Origin: Owenia fusiformis
Taxonomy: Eukaryota > Annelida > Polychaeta > Sabellida > Oweniidae
Direction: 5' to 3'
NCBI GenBank assembly: GCA_903813345.2
Contig: CAIIXF020000001.1
Span: forward strand, 43,619,366-43,683,365
DNA: 64,000 nt
In this document: positions 37,801 to 48,907 of the stretch, piece by piece
Layout of the letters: each line of letters starts with the position of its first letter
How positions within the stretch are numbered: the stretch's first letter is position 1
The notes under the pieces: model-generated
Seen by the model: only the letters and a program-made list of their open reading frames with translations
Databases searched by the model: none
Told to the model about the DNA's origin: nothing
Program-made: the position numbers and the translations under genes

Positions 37801-40800
37801 TTTCACAACATTTAAGTATAGACTTTTGAAAAAAGTACAGAATAGTCCTTATACTTTTGAATAATTCTGTTATTTCTGATTCACACGACTGTGATTTGTT
37901 TAATTAAAAAAAAAGTTTTAAAAATATTACTTAGGAACGTAACCGGAACTGGGAACGTAACCGGAGCAGATCAGTTTAATCAAAAGAAAAAAAAATGATT
38001 TAAAGCACATATACTAATTTAAAAACATACGGCATTGTTCGAATGCGTATTTATTAATATATATGCTTTAAATCATATATTTTATTTTTTTAAATTATAT
38101 AATGCAACTGATCTGCTCCGGTTACGTTCCCAGCTCCGGTTACGTTCCTAAGTAATATTTTTAAAACTTTCTTTTTAATTAAACAAATCAGAGTCGTGTG
38201 AATCAGAAATAACAGAATTATTCAATAGTATAAGGACTATTCTGTACTTTTTTCAAAAGTCTATACTTAAATGTTGTAAAAAGTTATAATCGAAAAACCA
38301 TCTTTCGGAGTAAAGTCCGACTGCGCCGATTTCAATAACTTCGTACTTGATCAGAACTGGGTTCCAACAGAATTCCTACAAACTCATGAATGAAATAGCC
38401 ATTGCATGGAATACTTACTTTTGTCAAAATCAAAGGAGAACTCTAGTTAAAAAATATATTGTGCTAAATTATTGCCATTTCTTAGTAAAATGTCGTTCTC
38501 CGGTACGTTGCCAAAATTATTCGATGGTACCCCGTGTGAATTGGGTCTCAGGTTATCCTGTAACTTGAACTCTTGATACTTGACATCTTAAAATGGGTGG
38601 GGAATGAAGGGTTAATTCTTACCTATTTTTATTTGTTGTTATTGGCACAGGAAGTGCTCAGATGTACAAGGCCTCTTAATCATTCTATGCAAGTAACAGT
38701 TGAGGCTCCCGTGGGACAGACAATTGGCTCTATGATACTAAGGTAGAATTTTCTTTATACTGGTTAGCTATAGGATACAAGTGACCACTTGTATATTTAA
38801 ACAAAACTCAATGATGATTTAATAAGTGATATCTGTTAGATCTGTGTATCAGTTCAACAATTAACATTATAAAATAAAATGCATAAAATTATATATTTTG
38901 TTGTTTCTGCTGTTATTACAGGGTGAGCATAAAAATGTTACCCTCTAGTTTTGGAATAACTCTCAATTATGGAGGAAACGACTTAGAGATATCATGTTTT
39001 CTGAGGAGACACTCAATCAGAAATGTTATGAAATAAGTGTAACAACCCTTGATAGACTTTGGATCCAAGGGTCCTAGGTTCGATCCTACGCAGGGCATTG
39101 AATTTAGCACACTTTCTTTCAATTTCTTTATCTGGCTTGTTACACTATGCTTGGTAGTAAGTTAGTTATTCCCCTGGGGCACCCTCGGGTCATTACATTG
39201 GTGTCAGATGTGGGATCAGAGCATTGGTTGTATCCTTTGCGCCCTTTTGTATATGGAAGTCACTGCTAGGGAAGCAGGGCTGACCACGAGGGTGTGGTCC
39301 TTTCAAAGGGGGAGATAGTGTAACGACCCTTGATAACAAGTTGCTACTACGGCCCAGCTGTAGTGGCTTAAGCCTTTATAGCTCAGTCGATAGACTTTGG
39401 ATCCAAGGGTCCTAGGTTCGATTCCCATGCGGGGCATTGAATTTAGCACTTTCAATTTCTTTATCTGGCTTGTTACACCATGCTCGTTAGTTAATTAGTT
39501 ATTCACCTGGGGCGCCCTCGGGTCATTACATAAGTAATAAGCAAATCAATTCATCATATTTGACAAGATAATTTTATAAAAAGGACATTAATTGAAGATA
39601 TGATTGAAAGCAATCAAGAAATGACCCAAATGATGGCTAAGACAGAAATCCCTATTTCAGAAAATTGCATTCTTGTCATTTTTGGACGATTTCCCATGAT
39701 AGCATACCTGGACGGAAGACAAGATTACTCTAAATCTCAAAATCATAGATGCAATACTGATTAGAAGTACACCACTGTTTTCTGCATAAACACTATAGTA
39801 TACACAAAAGAAATCATGAAGTTATTCCAAAATTAGAGGGTAACATTTTCTGGGGTCATCCTGTGTATGGTTACCTTATGATTTACAGAGGCAGTGGTTT
39901 AGTACCAAAATATGAGATCCGTAATGCCAACGAGCAAGCTATATTTCATGTTGAAGGACCTACTTGTGCGTGCCAGGGGCCTTGTTGCACAGGAGATCAC
40001 GATTTTGTGGTAAGTTCCAGCAGTCTTGTCTCATTCATTTTTTAACCCTGATAATGTTTGAAAATTGACATAGGGTATTTAAATGTCATTAACTAAGAAA
40101 CAACTAATTTTTATGTAGATTGCATCGCCTGAAAGTGCCCAACAAGTTGGGAAGATTAGTAAACAATGGAGTGGCCACATGAAGGAGCAAATGACCAATG
40201 CTGATAACTTTGGTATTTCATGTAAGCTTTAGGCAATATTCGTTTTGCTGGTTGCAACCCTTCAAAACATGATTATTCTGTTTTTTATTACAGCACCTTA
40301 TGTTACATAATCATCAGTGTCTAGCTTGGTAGTGGCCTTTCTTCCAAGCGATTTAGATTTCAGCGATTTAGCATTTTAGCAATTAGATGGTCATAAAACC
40401 AAAGGTATAGCAAGACACATCAACTTGAAAGACCTTTTTAGCATTAATACAATGTCCACCAAGTCCAAAGGTCGTACATGAGTCATCGGTATTATTTGTT
40501 CATTATTCAATCATTTTGTACACAAGCTAATGACACAAAGTTTTATGGGGTCTGGACCAGCAAAATGAATGCAACCTTAATCTACATACAACTAGTGTAA
40601 TATAAGGATTAAAGTAAAATATACAGGGTGGGCCAAAAAACACCACTTTTTTCAAAATGGTATAACTTTGAAGACACCCAATCTAAAAAATTGCCCACCT
40701 AAAGTTGGCAATTAAGACAGGTTGAAAGAAACTTAGCCAACATTTAACTGATACTGCTATATCAGCAAGGTAACTAAGACTTAAAGCCATCATCAGAGAG

Positions 40801-41806
40801 GATGGCGGACCAATTGAACTCCTCATTTAGATCAAATATAATCCAAGTTGAAGGACTTGTTATATAATATTTTACTAAGAACCCCTAGCACTATGTAACT
40901 GCAAAATTTGGGGTATATACGTTGGAAAATAAAAAAGTTATAGTGTCTTGAAAAAAAAGTGGCGTTTTTTTGGCCCACCCTGTATATACTTATACAGTAG
41001 TTTTATTGGTCTTTAATGGTTAACAAGACAAGTATTGATTTGTCAATTTTTAAAATAAAATCTGTTTGTAATTGTCAAGTCTCAAATGTTTCAACAAACA
41101 TAACAATTGGAGTTTATTTGAATTTAAACAATCCTATTATATACTAATAGTCTAATCTAAATCTTGTCTTGGATGAAGCCTCAGAAATCATCAATAAAAA
41201 TGATATTTAAAATGATCTGATATTCTGTGTCTATCATACCAAGTTTGATTTCCAGTTCCAATGGATCTTGATGTCAAGATGAAAGCTGTTATGATTGGTG
41301 CAGTTTTCCTTATTGTAAGTTTCTTTGCTGAATATAAGACATTGGAGCGGTCAGAATTTGGTCACACCATTGTGACAATGTTTATCCAATATGTTGTAAA
41401 ATATTTAATATTTGGCGCATGGTCACAATTGAAAACCGAAGTGATTCGTTGTTGAACATCAAATTATCCTTTATATCAGTTGATGATAGAGACCTTGTGT
41501 TCTCCCCAATAACAATTGCAGAAAGACAAATGGTTAATGCCGGTTGACTTCAATCAATTAATCCATTTTAGTCACCAGGCTTTGCAGTTGAAAACATTTT
41601 ATAGGACTATATGAAGAACTTTATTGAACAACACAGCATTTAGTCTCTGGCCTACTTTTTACTAAAATTATCCCACTAAACTTGAGCGATGTATCAAAAA
41701 AAGTTGCATGTTTAACTTGACCTAGCTATTTATTTCATAGGATTTTATGTACTATGAAAATCATCAAAACAGAGGACACCATCGCCATCGCCAACATTCG
41801 TTTTAA
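34872..41806 (+). CDS. PLSCR: Phospholipid scramblase (9 coding exons, complete)
   Basis: A membrane-anchored protein of the PLSCR family, linked to Ca2+-dependent movement of phospholipids between bilayer leaflets. Coding exons: 34872-35013, 35554-35754, 36395-36544, 36804-36957, 38662-38742, 39889-40009, 40119-40221, 41256-41314 and 41741-41806, all in phase, 358 aa. Exons 1-2 give a Pro-rich N-terminus with [12 protein letters not shown]-like repeats. Exon 3 has [19 protein letters not shown], exon 4 [19 protein letters not shown], exon 7 [10 protein letters not shown]. Exon 8 has [20 protein letters not shown], the EF-hand-like Ca2+ site plus the C-terminal membrane helix that runs into FLIDFMYY. 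The acceptor at 38662 (gctcag), not the one 11 bp upstream, keeps frame. The cysteine cluster that is palmitoylated in human PLSCR1 is absent, and the first Asp of the Ca2+ loop is Asn. The C-tail is His-rich. The protein start follows an acceptor (ctttag at 34867), so a 5' UTR exon lies upstream. Confidence 0.93.
35815..36125. repeat. Cluster of AAGACGTCTT and AAACGTTTT palindromes in PLSCR intron 2
   Basis: About ten imperfect palindromes alternate: TAAGACGTCTTAGC, CTAAAACGTTTTAGC, CTAAGAGCGCTTAGC, GTTAAAACGTTTTAC, CTAAGACGTTTTAG. They are spaced by phrases of the form GTAATGTAAACTC or GTGTAAACTC. No outer inverted repeat of clear length was seen, and no coding potential. Confidence 0.75.
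37213..38536. mobile_element. 1.3-kb foldback element in PLSCR intron 4
   Basis: The ends CACGGGGTACCATCGAATAA / TTATTCGATGGTACCCCGTG are perfectly inverted, and TGAAT flanks both sides as a target duplication. The arms are almost identical: they yield the same reading frame on opposite strands at 37190-37402 and 38347-38568. Inside, a block with GGAACGTAACCGGAGC and GATCTGCTCCGGTTA occurs three times, two direct (37455-37650, 37790-37980) and one inverted (38100-38300). No protein is recognised. Confidence 0.85.
39038..39530 (+). mobile_element. Miniature LTR retroelement (TRIM-like)
   Basis: Two direct repeats, 39038-39197 and 39319-39530, start TGTAACRACCCTTGAT and end GGGTCATTACA, the TG...CA and inverted tips of LTRs. 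After the first comes TTGGTGTCAGATGTGGGATC, a primer-binding-site-like string. Before the second comes AAAGGGGGAGATAG, a polypurine tract. The internal part is only 121 bp and cannot code for anything. TAAG flanks both sides (39034-39037, 39531-39534). The first LTR lacks 52 bp present in the second. Confidence 0.8.
39372..39436 (+). other. tRNA-like module inside the LTR
   Basis: TAGCTCAGTCG (39379-39389) fits an RNA polymerase III A box and GGTTCGATTCC (39415-39425) fits a B box at tRNA spacing. GCCTTTA at the start can pair in part with GCGGGGC at the end. The T and anticodon stems are degraded, so a functional tRNA is unlikely. The first LTR keeps the B-box side only. Confidence 0.7.
40624..40982. 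mobile_element. TA-flanked CAGGGTGGGCC MITE in PLSCR intron 7
   Basis: The ends CAGGGTGGGCCAAAAAA and TTTTTTTGGCCCACCCTG are inverted, with TA on both sides. The arms extend inward (CACTTTTTTC against GAAAAAAAAGTGGCG-type sequence). It is 359 bp and non-coding. Confidence 0.8.
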
Positions 41807-42481
41807 TTGATTAAATGTAAGTATCTCCCCACGGCTTTTCATCTCTGTGTTAATGGAAATGCAAAAGTGATACATTTATGATATCATTCGCTTTGAGAGA
41901 TCTTATTTTTATCAAAGAGTTCATATTAATGATATGATGTTATGATTGCGACGATTTGATAAAACTAATTGATATGAATAAATGATTTGGTTTCATACCA
42001 TGATTTTTATCAAAATTTATTTTTTTGAATTAACAGAAGAACCGAAACATGAAATGTATTTATACCATCCAACAGTTTCCAATGTTGCTTTATAATTAAG
42101 CTATCTACATTCTAAGTTCTCCGACATAATTCATATCACGTAAGAAGACAATTATAGGATTGATTGTACATGATAGTACCTGTTTCAACCAAGCAATAAA
42201 TTATTTATTCATTTATACATTGAAATAATTTTTTGCTTTCAGGGATATATATCTAATGAGATCATTGCTAATCAGCAGGAATCATGTGCAGTCCAGACAT
42301 TGACAATAAAAGGAGCATATTTCTATTTCAATACTTTTGAAACATAAACCATATTCGGATTATATGCCAATGAATTTATCAACTTCTGCTAGTGAAGTAT
42401 GTTGTACAAGATAGAACATTTTTTACATTTTGTATTATGTATTACTATTATTCTGAAAAGTAATTCTATTTTAGCCTAGTT
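41807..42481. other. PLSCR 3' flank
   Basis: Probable 3' UTR and downstream sequence. AATAAA-type signals exist near 42195 (gcaataaattattt) but cannot be ranked from sequence alone. Confidence 0.4.
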
Positions 42482-43230
42482 TTTGGCTCACACAGTGAGC
42501 CTATGGGATCGACCAGGCGTCCGTCCGTCCGTTGGTCCGTCCGTCCGTTGGTCCGTTGGTCCGTCCGTCAACATTGGCCGCACAAATTAAAACTGCTATT
42601 CGGATTGAGTCGTACCCACATTCATTTTATGCATATCCATAATGCCTATTTTGTGATTGACAAGTTTTGTGATTGACAAGTTTCTCAAAGTTTGCCTTAT
42701 ACTAAATCATTTCTTGCAATGAATTACATCATTACTAGATTTAAGCATTCCCTACATATTGCTCAATATATGTCAGCATCAAATTTTTACAGTTTTTGAG
42801 ATATTTGACGTCAAAAAACAGTAAAAATAAATTATTTTTCAACTTGCTTCAATTTGACCAAATTTTGTTTTTAAATCATCTACAAGTTGCCAGGAGCTCA
42901 AATCTGACATTAGTTTTAGGATTTGACCTTTACTTGACCTTCAGTTACCTTCGAAAGGTCAAAAAAGTTGATTTTTCAAATTAATTTTTGGATGTAAATT
43001 TTGTTCAGCTTAATCACAAAAGACCTTACTGAGCTCTGAATAAGTCAAATTTTCAAGGTCAAAGGTCATCAAACTAGGTCACACAACTGTGCTATCAAAG
43101 TTTACGAGGTATTTCTTTAAGTTCAAGACTACAAATCCAAATCAATATTTTTGTTTTAAAGTCAGGATATACATTCCTCTGAAGGTCCAAACTGTGTGAG
43201 CACAGGACCGTGGGTCCTATTTTTGTACTG
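42482..43230. repeat. GGCTCACACAGTGAGCC element with GTCCGTCC run
   Basis: It opens with GGCTCACACAGTGAGCC, a near-perfect palindrome, then CTATGGGATCGACC and a (GTCCGTCC)n simple run. It closes with AAACTGTGTGAGCACAGGAC. The interior has CATCTACAAGTTGCCAGGAG, similar to the interior of the GTCACCAC element at 5.8 kb. Non-coding. Confidence 0.6.
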
Positions 43231-43676
43231 TTTCAGTGTATTGAAACTGGAAATAAATACAATATATTTTTTGATATACTTCCTAAAAAAGGAAAGATGG
43301 AATTTACAAGAATTAGCTTTATATCTTCAAACAAACACAACAATTTATAATCCTAGATGAAATACATTCATCCAATTCCCAACATTTCCTGAAACTGGGA
43401 AGTTAGGACATTCTAGTTACTGGAGACCTTAAGCAATGCATATATATAAAATCGAAACGGAAGCCTGTACTTATAAATCGCCCTTTACAAATGCTTGTTT
43501 TCTCACATAAACAATGTTCGGTTACAGTGTTTACTTAGTCTGTTACTTAGACTACACATTATCGTGTAATATGCCATTGATAGGTATATAGAAGGTTTTC
43601 TGTGATGAAGCTGATCGGGTATCTGAAGTAGACTAATTAGCACTTGTTTTGTATGTGTGCCATACACATTACTGTA

Positions 43677-44308
43677 CAGGGTGTCAAATGGCGTTGTGCC
43701 CCCCTTCCACAGCATTAACTAGGAGAAGTACACATACATTATATATATCATAAGAAAGAGCATTCAATTCTGGATAAAATGAACCCTAGATGACCAGGGT
43801 CAGATATTGCTACAAAGTTTCATAAACATTTGAAATGCACCAGTATAGTGCTATTTTTATTGATTTTTAAAAATTCCTGCAAAGACCTTTTTGGTATTGG
43901 TGAATACCCGAGCAACATCTCTGACTTAAATGCTTCAGTTCAAATTGAGCCCATATTAATGGATAAAACAGAGCTACTTATGGAAGTTGAAGCTGTAGAG
44001 AACAGATATTCCATAGATATCCTCCAGGGGAACCTCAAAAAGTATTGAGATCTCTGCTCGAGATATTGCTCCTTTCAATGCCCTTTTAACTTGATATCCA
44101 GCCTGACTGGCAGTCGTTTAAAGTTGCGGGGGATGGTCAAACCCTCTTTTAAAAGTTGGTTCAAATTATGTATCATTTTCTATCATCCATCTTCATCTTT
44201 TCACACTCTAAGAACAATTAAATGCTCTTTCCAATGGTATACAGTATGCATGTGTACCTCTTCTAGTTTATGTTGGGGAAAGGGGGCACAACGCCATTTG
44301 ACACCCTG
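43677..44308. mobile_element. TA-flanked CAGGGTGTCAAATGG inverted-repeat element
   Basis: The ends CAGGGTGTCAAATGGCGTTG and CAACGCCATTTGACACCCTG are perfectly inverted over 20 bp and flanked by TA. Arms of about 110 bp extend further in (AAAGAGCATTCAATT against AATTAAATGCTCTTT). It is 632 bp. The small ORFs inside are unrecognised. Confidence 0.8.
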
Positions 44309-44558
44309 TACATGTGTTGATTCATTAACTTTGCGTTCATGGTTACCTTGTGAAAAACATCACTAGCTTAAAGTCTCGACTATCTATCATTAGTCTCCAC
44401 TATTCCTCTTAAAATTACATGGTGAACAATATTGTGAAAATAGTATTGTTGGTAAAACTTAATCAAAGAAAGATATTAAAATCAAAATGGTCATCATAAA
44501 ATATACCCAGCATGTAATAACAACCAGGCCTAGAATATAATACCCAAGGCAGCCCTGG

Positions 44559-44777
44559 AAAAGACGAGTCTCGGTTTGGAGAACAAAGTTCATCAGTCTA
44601 CTGCGCTAAAGATTTTTTGAAAAATATAGAAATACACTGTAACACCCAAATTAAATTATGGATATTCAAAACAGGACATTTAAATCTACAATATGTAAAA
44701 ATATCAAAATTGTCCAAAGCAGGCGTTACGTGCAGTAGACTGATGAACTTTGTTCTCCAAACCGAGACTAGTCTTTT
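44559..44777. repeat. 219-bp MITE with about 46-bp terminal inverted repeats
   Basis: The left arm AGTCTCGGTTTGGAGAACAA then AGTTCATCAGTCTACTGC is mirrored exactly by GCAGTAGACTGATGAACT then TTGTTCTCCAAACCGAGACT. The same TTTGGAGAAC vocabulary is seen in the MITE at 45609-45808. Confidence 0.85.
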
Positions 44778-45608
44778 ATGTTTGTCAAGAAACAGCTGAC
44801 TAATGAAACGAGAAAACCACCTTAAAATTTACCTAACATACCCAAGAATTAATTATTCTGAAATTCCAATACTGAATATTTTATTTTAGGGAGATCTTTT
44901 AATATTGTTGAACCTCTAGCAAGGCTCAGTTCTGACATTTTCTTAGCTGACATGTTACTATTTCCAGTATTTCCTTGTCAATTGCAGAACCACCAATAAA
45001 ACTTGCAATAAATATGATAACAATTAAGTCACGACAACAACAACCAAAACAGTGAACTTATATAAGCTATACTACTTTATTCTGATAAAAGAGAAACAAC
45101 ATGAAAACAGTAGTTAAAAAATACAGAGTACTATACCAGTACATACATTTGTCATTAAAAGATTGTCTTGGAAAATATAAGGCATCTATTCTACATGTAA
45201 CTAATATAACATCACAAGGACTTCATCTACTTCATTTATCAAAAATTAATTCCAATAACCATAGGCAAAGATGATACACTTTAATTTACTATAATAAACA
45301 TGACAGATTTCTATCACAAACATAAAGCCAACAGGTCATGAATGTGGCCCCCAGAGTTTTTGCAAATAAAGCACAAGGCATTTACATGCAAATTGTCACC
45401 ACATGCCTTTTGTTACAGAGGCTGTATGTTGTTACAGACACTGAACACCAGCCAAAAAAGTTGGAGACTAGAACAAATGTTTGTCGCCACTTCTGGTGAT
45501 GACAAAAAACCTGTCTACTCCAATACCTTTGGGATTGCCTCACAGCTCAGATCTTTTGAAAGATGACACATCTATAAAGGACAATTTTCAGTTTGGATAA
45601 CCATAGAC

Positions 45609-45808
45609 GATTTTCGGTTTGGAGAACCAAATTCATCTGCATATTTCGACGTTATCAATGTTGCCAAAAATGAACATTTTTGTGTATTGTAAATTTAAAT
45701 GTCCTCTTTGTATACTTTAAAATCTACAATACGTAAAAATATGAAATTTTTGGTAACATGGATAACGTCGGAATATGCAGATGAATTTGGTTCTCAAAAG
45801 CGAAAATC
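45609..45808. repeat. 200-bp MITE in duplication copy 1
   Basis: The arms GATTTTCGGTTTGGAGAACC then ATTCATCTGCATATT are mirrored by AATATGCAGATGAATTTGGT then TCTCAAAAGCGAAAATC. Copy 2 carries it at 56720-56919, so it was present before the duplication. Confidence 0.8.
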
Positions 45809-46062
45809 ATCCTTTACCAAATCTATCTTTGCCATTTGTATTTGCACTAATAAATACATGAATGGAATGTGTTATAATGAGAAAAAATAGTTCTGGTTAA
45901 AGTGGATATATGCTTATTACAAATCTTGAGCACTTTATTTGGAAAGTTTCATGTATGCTATATACCTACACAACATGGATGGAATGTTAAAAATCACAAT
46001 TTATATTATATTATTAAATAAGTGGCTAATATCCAACAAACTACAAAAAAATATAAATGTAA

Positions 46063-48907
46063 CTAGATTTGTGAAATTGAACAAGTTCAATTTAAGACTC
46101 CAGATTTATTTGACCTAGATAGATCAGTAAAGAGCTGAGTAAGTAACTGAGTAATTGGCTGAGTAAGTACCTTAGTAGTAGTTGAGTAAGTAGCTGAGTA
46201 AGTAACTGAGTAAAAAGCTGAGTAGGTAGCTGAGTAAGTAGCTGAGTAAGTACCTGAGTTAGTAGCTGAGTAAGTTGCTAAGGAAGTAATAACTAATTAA
46301 GTAATTGAGTAAGTAGTCAAATAAGTAGCTGAGTAGGTAGAGAGGTAAAGTAGGGTATGCAGGAATTTTTGAAAGTATATTTGATCAATCTGCATCGTGA
46401 ATACTGGCAAGTGCGAATTTCAAACTTCAAAATGGCGTAGAATCTAAACCGGTGGTCGGATTGCAATTTTAATTTCAGATCCAGATTCCTGAGGAAATTC
46501 TACCCCTAATTCATAACTCATACTTTAAAATTGGAGAACTTTTTATTTTGACCTACATTTCGGACACCATATCTCAAAAGTGGGTCAAAAAACTTATTGA
46601 CGGCAAAATGTTAACATTATTAGCACACTCTTTGCTACAAGTTTACAAAATTTCGGAGAATATCATTGAAGTGTAGTGTCAGAATCGCAAAATAAAAAAA
46701 ACTATGAATTTGACCTAGATTTTGAACTAGGTATTTTGGTGTCCAAACTTTGAAGGAAAGTAGCTTTTGAGGTCCCCTTCTTCTATGGGCTTTCATTATT
46801 TTTAGCTGTACTCATTCTATATCTCGTATTTTTATACTTCAAAAAATTATTCGGTCCCATTGATTTAACATGGGGCACCAAATTTAGCGATTTTTGAGAT
46901 TTCAAAACGCCATAACTTCAGAACAAGTAGTCGGATCGAAATTTGGTTTGCAGATCTAGATTTCTGAGAAAATTCTACCCTTAATTCATAACTCATACGT
47001 TAAATTTGGAAAACTTTTAACTTTGGCCTACTTTTCGGACACCATATCTCAAAAGTGCGTCAAAATACTTTCTGACGGCAAAACGCTAACACTATTAGCA
47101 TACTCTTTGCTACCTGTACACAAAATTTTAAAGCAAATCATTTAAATATAGTGTCAGAATCGCAAAAATAAGGGAAAACTATAAATTTGACCTAGATTTT
47201 GACCTAGGCATTTTGGTGTCCAAATTTTGGAGCTAAGTAGCCTTCGAGGTCCCCTTCTTTAATAGGCGTTCATTATATTAAGCTGTACTCAGTCTATATC
47301 TCGTATTTTACACTTCAAAAAAATCTTTTTTCCCATTGACATAACATGGGGCAGCAAATTTAGCGATTTTTGAGCTTTCAAAACACCATAACTTCCGAAC
47401 AAAAGGTCGAATCAAAATTTGATTTGCAGATTCGGATTCCTGATAAAATTCTACCCCTTATTCATAACTCATACGTTACATTTGAAGATTTTTTTATTTT
47501 GACCTACTTTTGGGACACCATATCTCAAAAGTGGGTCAAAATACTTTTTGACGGCAAAAGGCTTACACTATTAGCACACTCTTGGCTACATGTATACACA
47601 ATTTCGAAGAATATAATTAAAGTGTAGTGTCAGAATCGCAAAAATAAGGAAAAGCTTTGAATTTGACCTAGATTTTGACCTAGGCATTTTGTTGTCCAAA
47701 TTTTCAAGATTAGAAGGTTTTGAGGTCCCCTTCTTTTATGGGCTTCCATTATGTTTAGCTGTACTTAGTCTATATCTCGTATTTTACACTTCAAAAAAAT
47801 ATTTTTTCCCATTGACATAACATGGGGCACCAAATTTAGCGATTTTTGAGCTTTCAAAACGCCATAACTTCCGAACCAGAAGTCGGATCGAAATTTGGTT
47901 TGCAGATTTGGATTCCAGAGAAAATTCTATCCTTAATTCATAGCTCATACGTTAAATTTGGAAACTTTTTATTTTGACCTACTTTTCGGACACGCCATAA
48001 CTTCCAAACCGGAAGTCGGATCGAAATTTGGTTTGCAGATTCGGATTCCTGAGAAAATTCTATATTTAATTCATAACTCAAACGTCAAATTTTAAGAATT
48101 TGTTATTTTGACCTACTTTTCGGACACCATATCTCAAAAATGGGGCAAAATACTTTCTGACGGCAAAAGGCTAACACTATTAGCTGACTCTTAGCTACAT
48201 GTATACAAAATTTCGAAGAATATAATTAATCTGTTGTGTCAGAATCGCAAAAATAAGGAAAAACTTTGAATTTGACCTAGATTTTGACCTAGGCATGTTG
48301 GTGTCCAAATTTTGAAGCTAGATGGCTTATGAGGTCCCCTTCTTTTAAAAGCTTTCATTATATTTAGCTGAACTCAGTCTATATTTCGTATTTTTCACTT
48401 CAAAAAAATATTTTTTCCCATTGACCTAACATGGGCACCAAATTTAGCGATTTTTGAGCTTTCAAAACGCCATAACTTCCGAATGGGAAGTCGGATCAAA
48501 ATTTGGTTTGCAGATTCGGATTCCTGAGAAAATTCTACCCTTATTTCATAGCTCATATGTTAAATTTGGAGAACTTTTTGGTTTTGACCTACTTTCAGGA
48601 CGCCATATCTCAAAATCGCTAAGAGAAATCAAAAAATGGATGGCACACTCTCGATTTGATTTTTTTTAAGCTACATGTAGAAAATAAGATGAAGTAGTTA
48701 CGACAAACAACAACGAAGATAATTGACAGAATGTTGATTTGACCTTGATTTGACCTAGTTCTTGACCCTTGACCTAGATAAAAATTTGACCTAATTTCCC
48801 ATCATCCCAGGTACTGCCCCTAGTTGATCATGTAAGCAGCTTAAAGTAAATTCTTTTAGTTGGTGAGAAATCTGGGAAGGAGGAAGATTCTGAAAGAATA
48901 ATAATAA
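46063..48907 (+). repeat. Array unit 1
   Basis: This longest unit (2845 bp) has a diverged 5' end (CTAGATTTGTG) and a GCTGAGTAAGTA minisatellite at about 46130-46345 in place of the GGATAGGAAGG run. It has four to five internal subrepeats, with CGCCATAACTTC anchors near 46908, 47383, 47860 and 48468. Confidence 0.75.

Larger units (their letters stand above)
38919..39863. mobile_element. CAGGGTGAGC inverted-repeat element, host of the miniature LTR element
   Basis: The left end CAGGGTGAGCATAAAAATG then TTACCCTCTAGTTTTGGAAT is mirrored by ATTCCAAAATTAGAGGGTAA then ATGACCCCAGAA-type complement and a CATCCTG end. TA precedes the left end; the right border is less clear. It lies in PLSCR intron 5, and its centre is interrupted by the LTR miniature at 39038-39530. 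Confidence 0.65.

Noticed and set aside
37190-38568. Identical 58-residue reading frames on opposite strands
   Set aside because: They are the two arms of a foldback. Identity is explained by the inverted repeat.
39372-39436. A genuine tRNA gene
   Set aside because: Only the A and B boxes are good. The acceptor, anticodon and T stems do not pair well, and the sequence sits within a repeated LTR.
45342-45890. Two ORFs conserved almost exactly at 56453-57001
   Set aside because: Conservation is due to the recent tandem duplication, not selection. One of the ORFs crosses a MITE arm.
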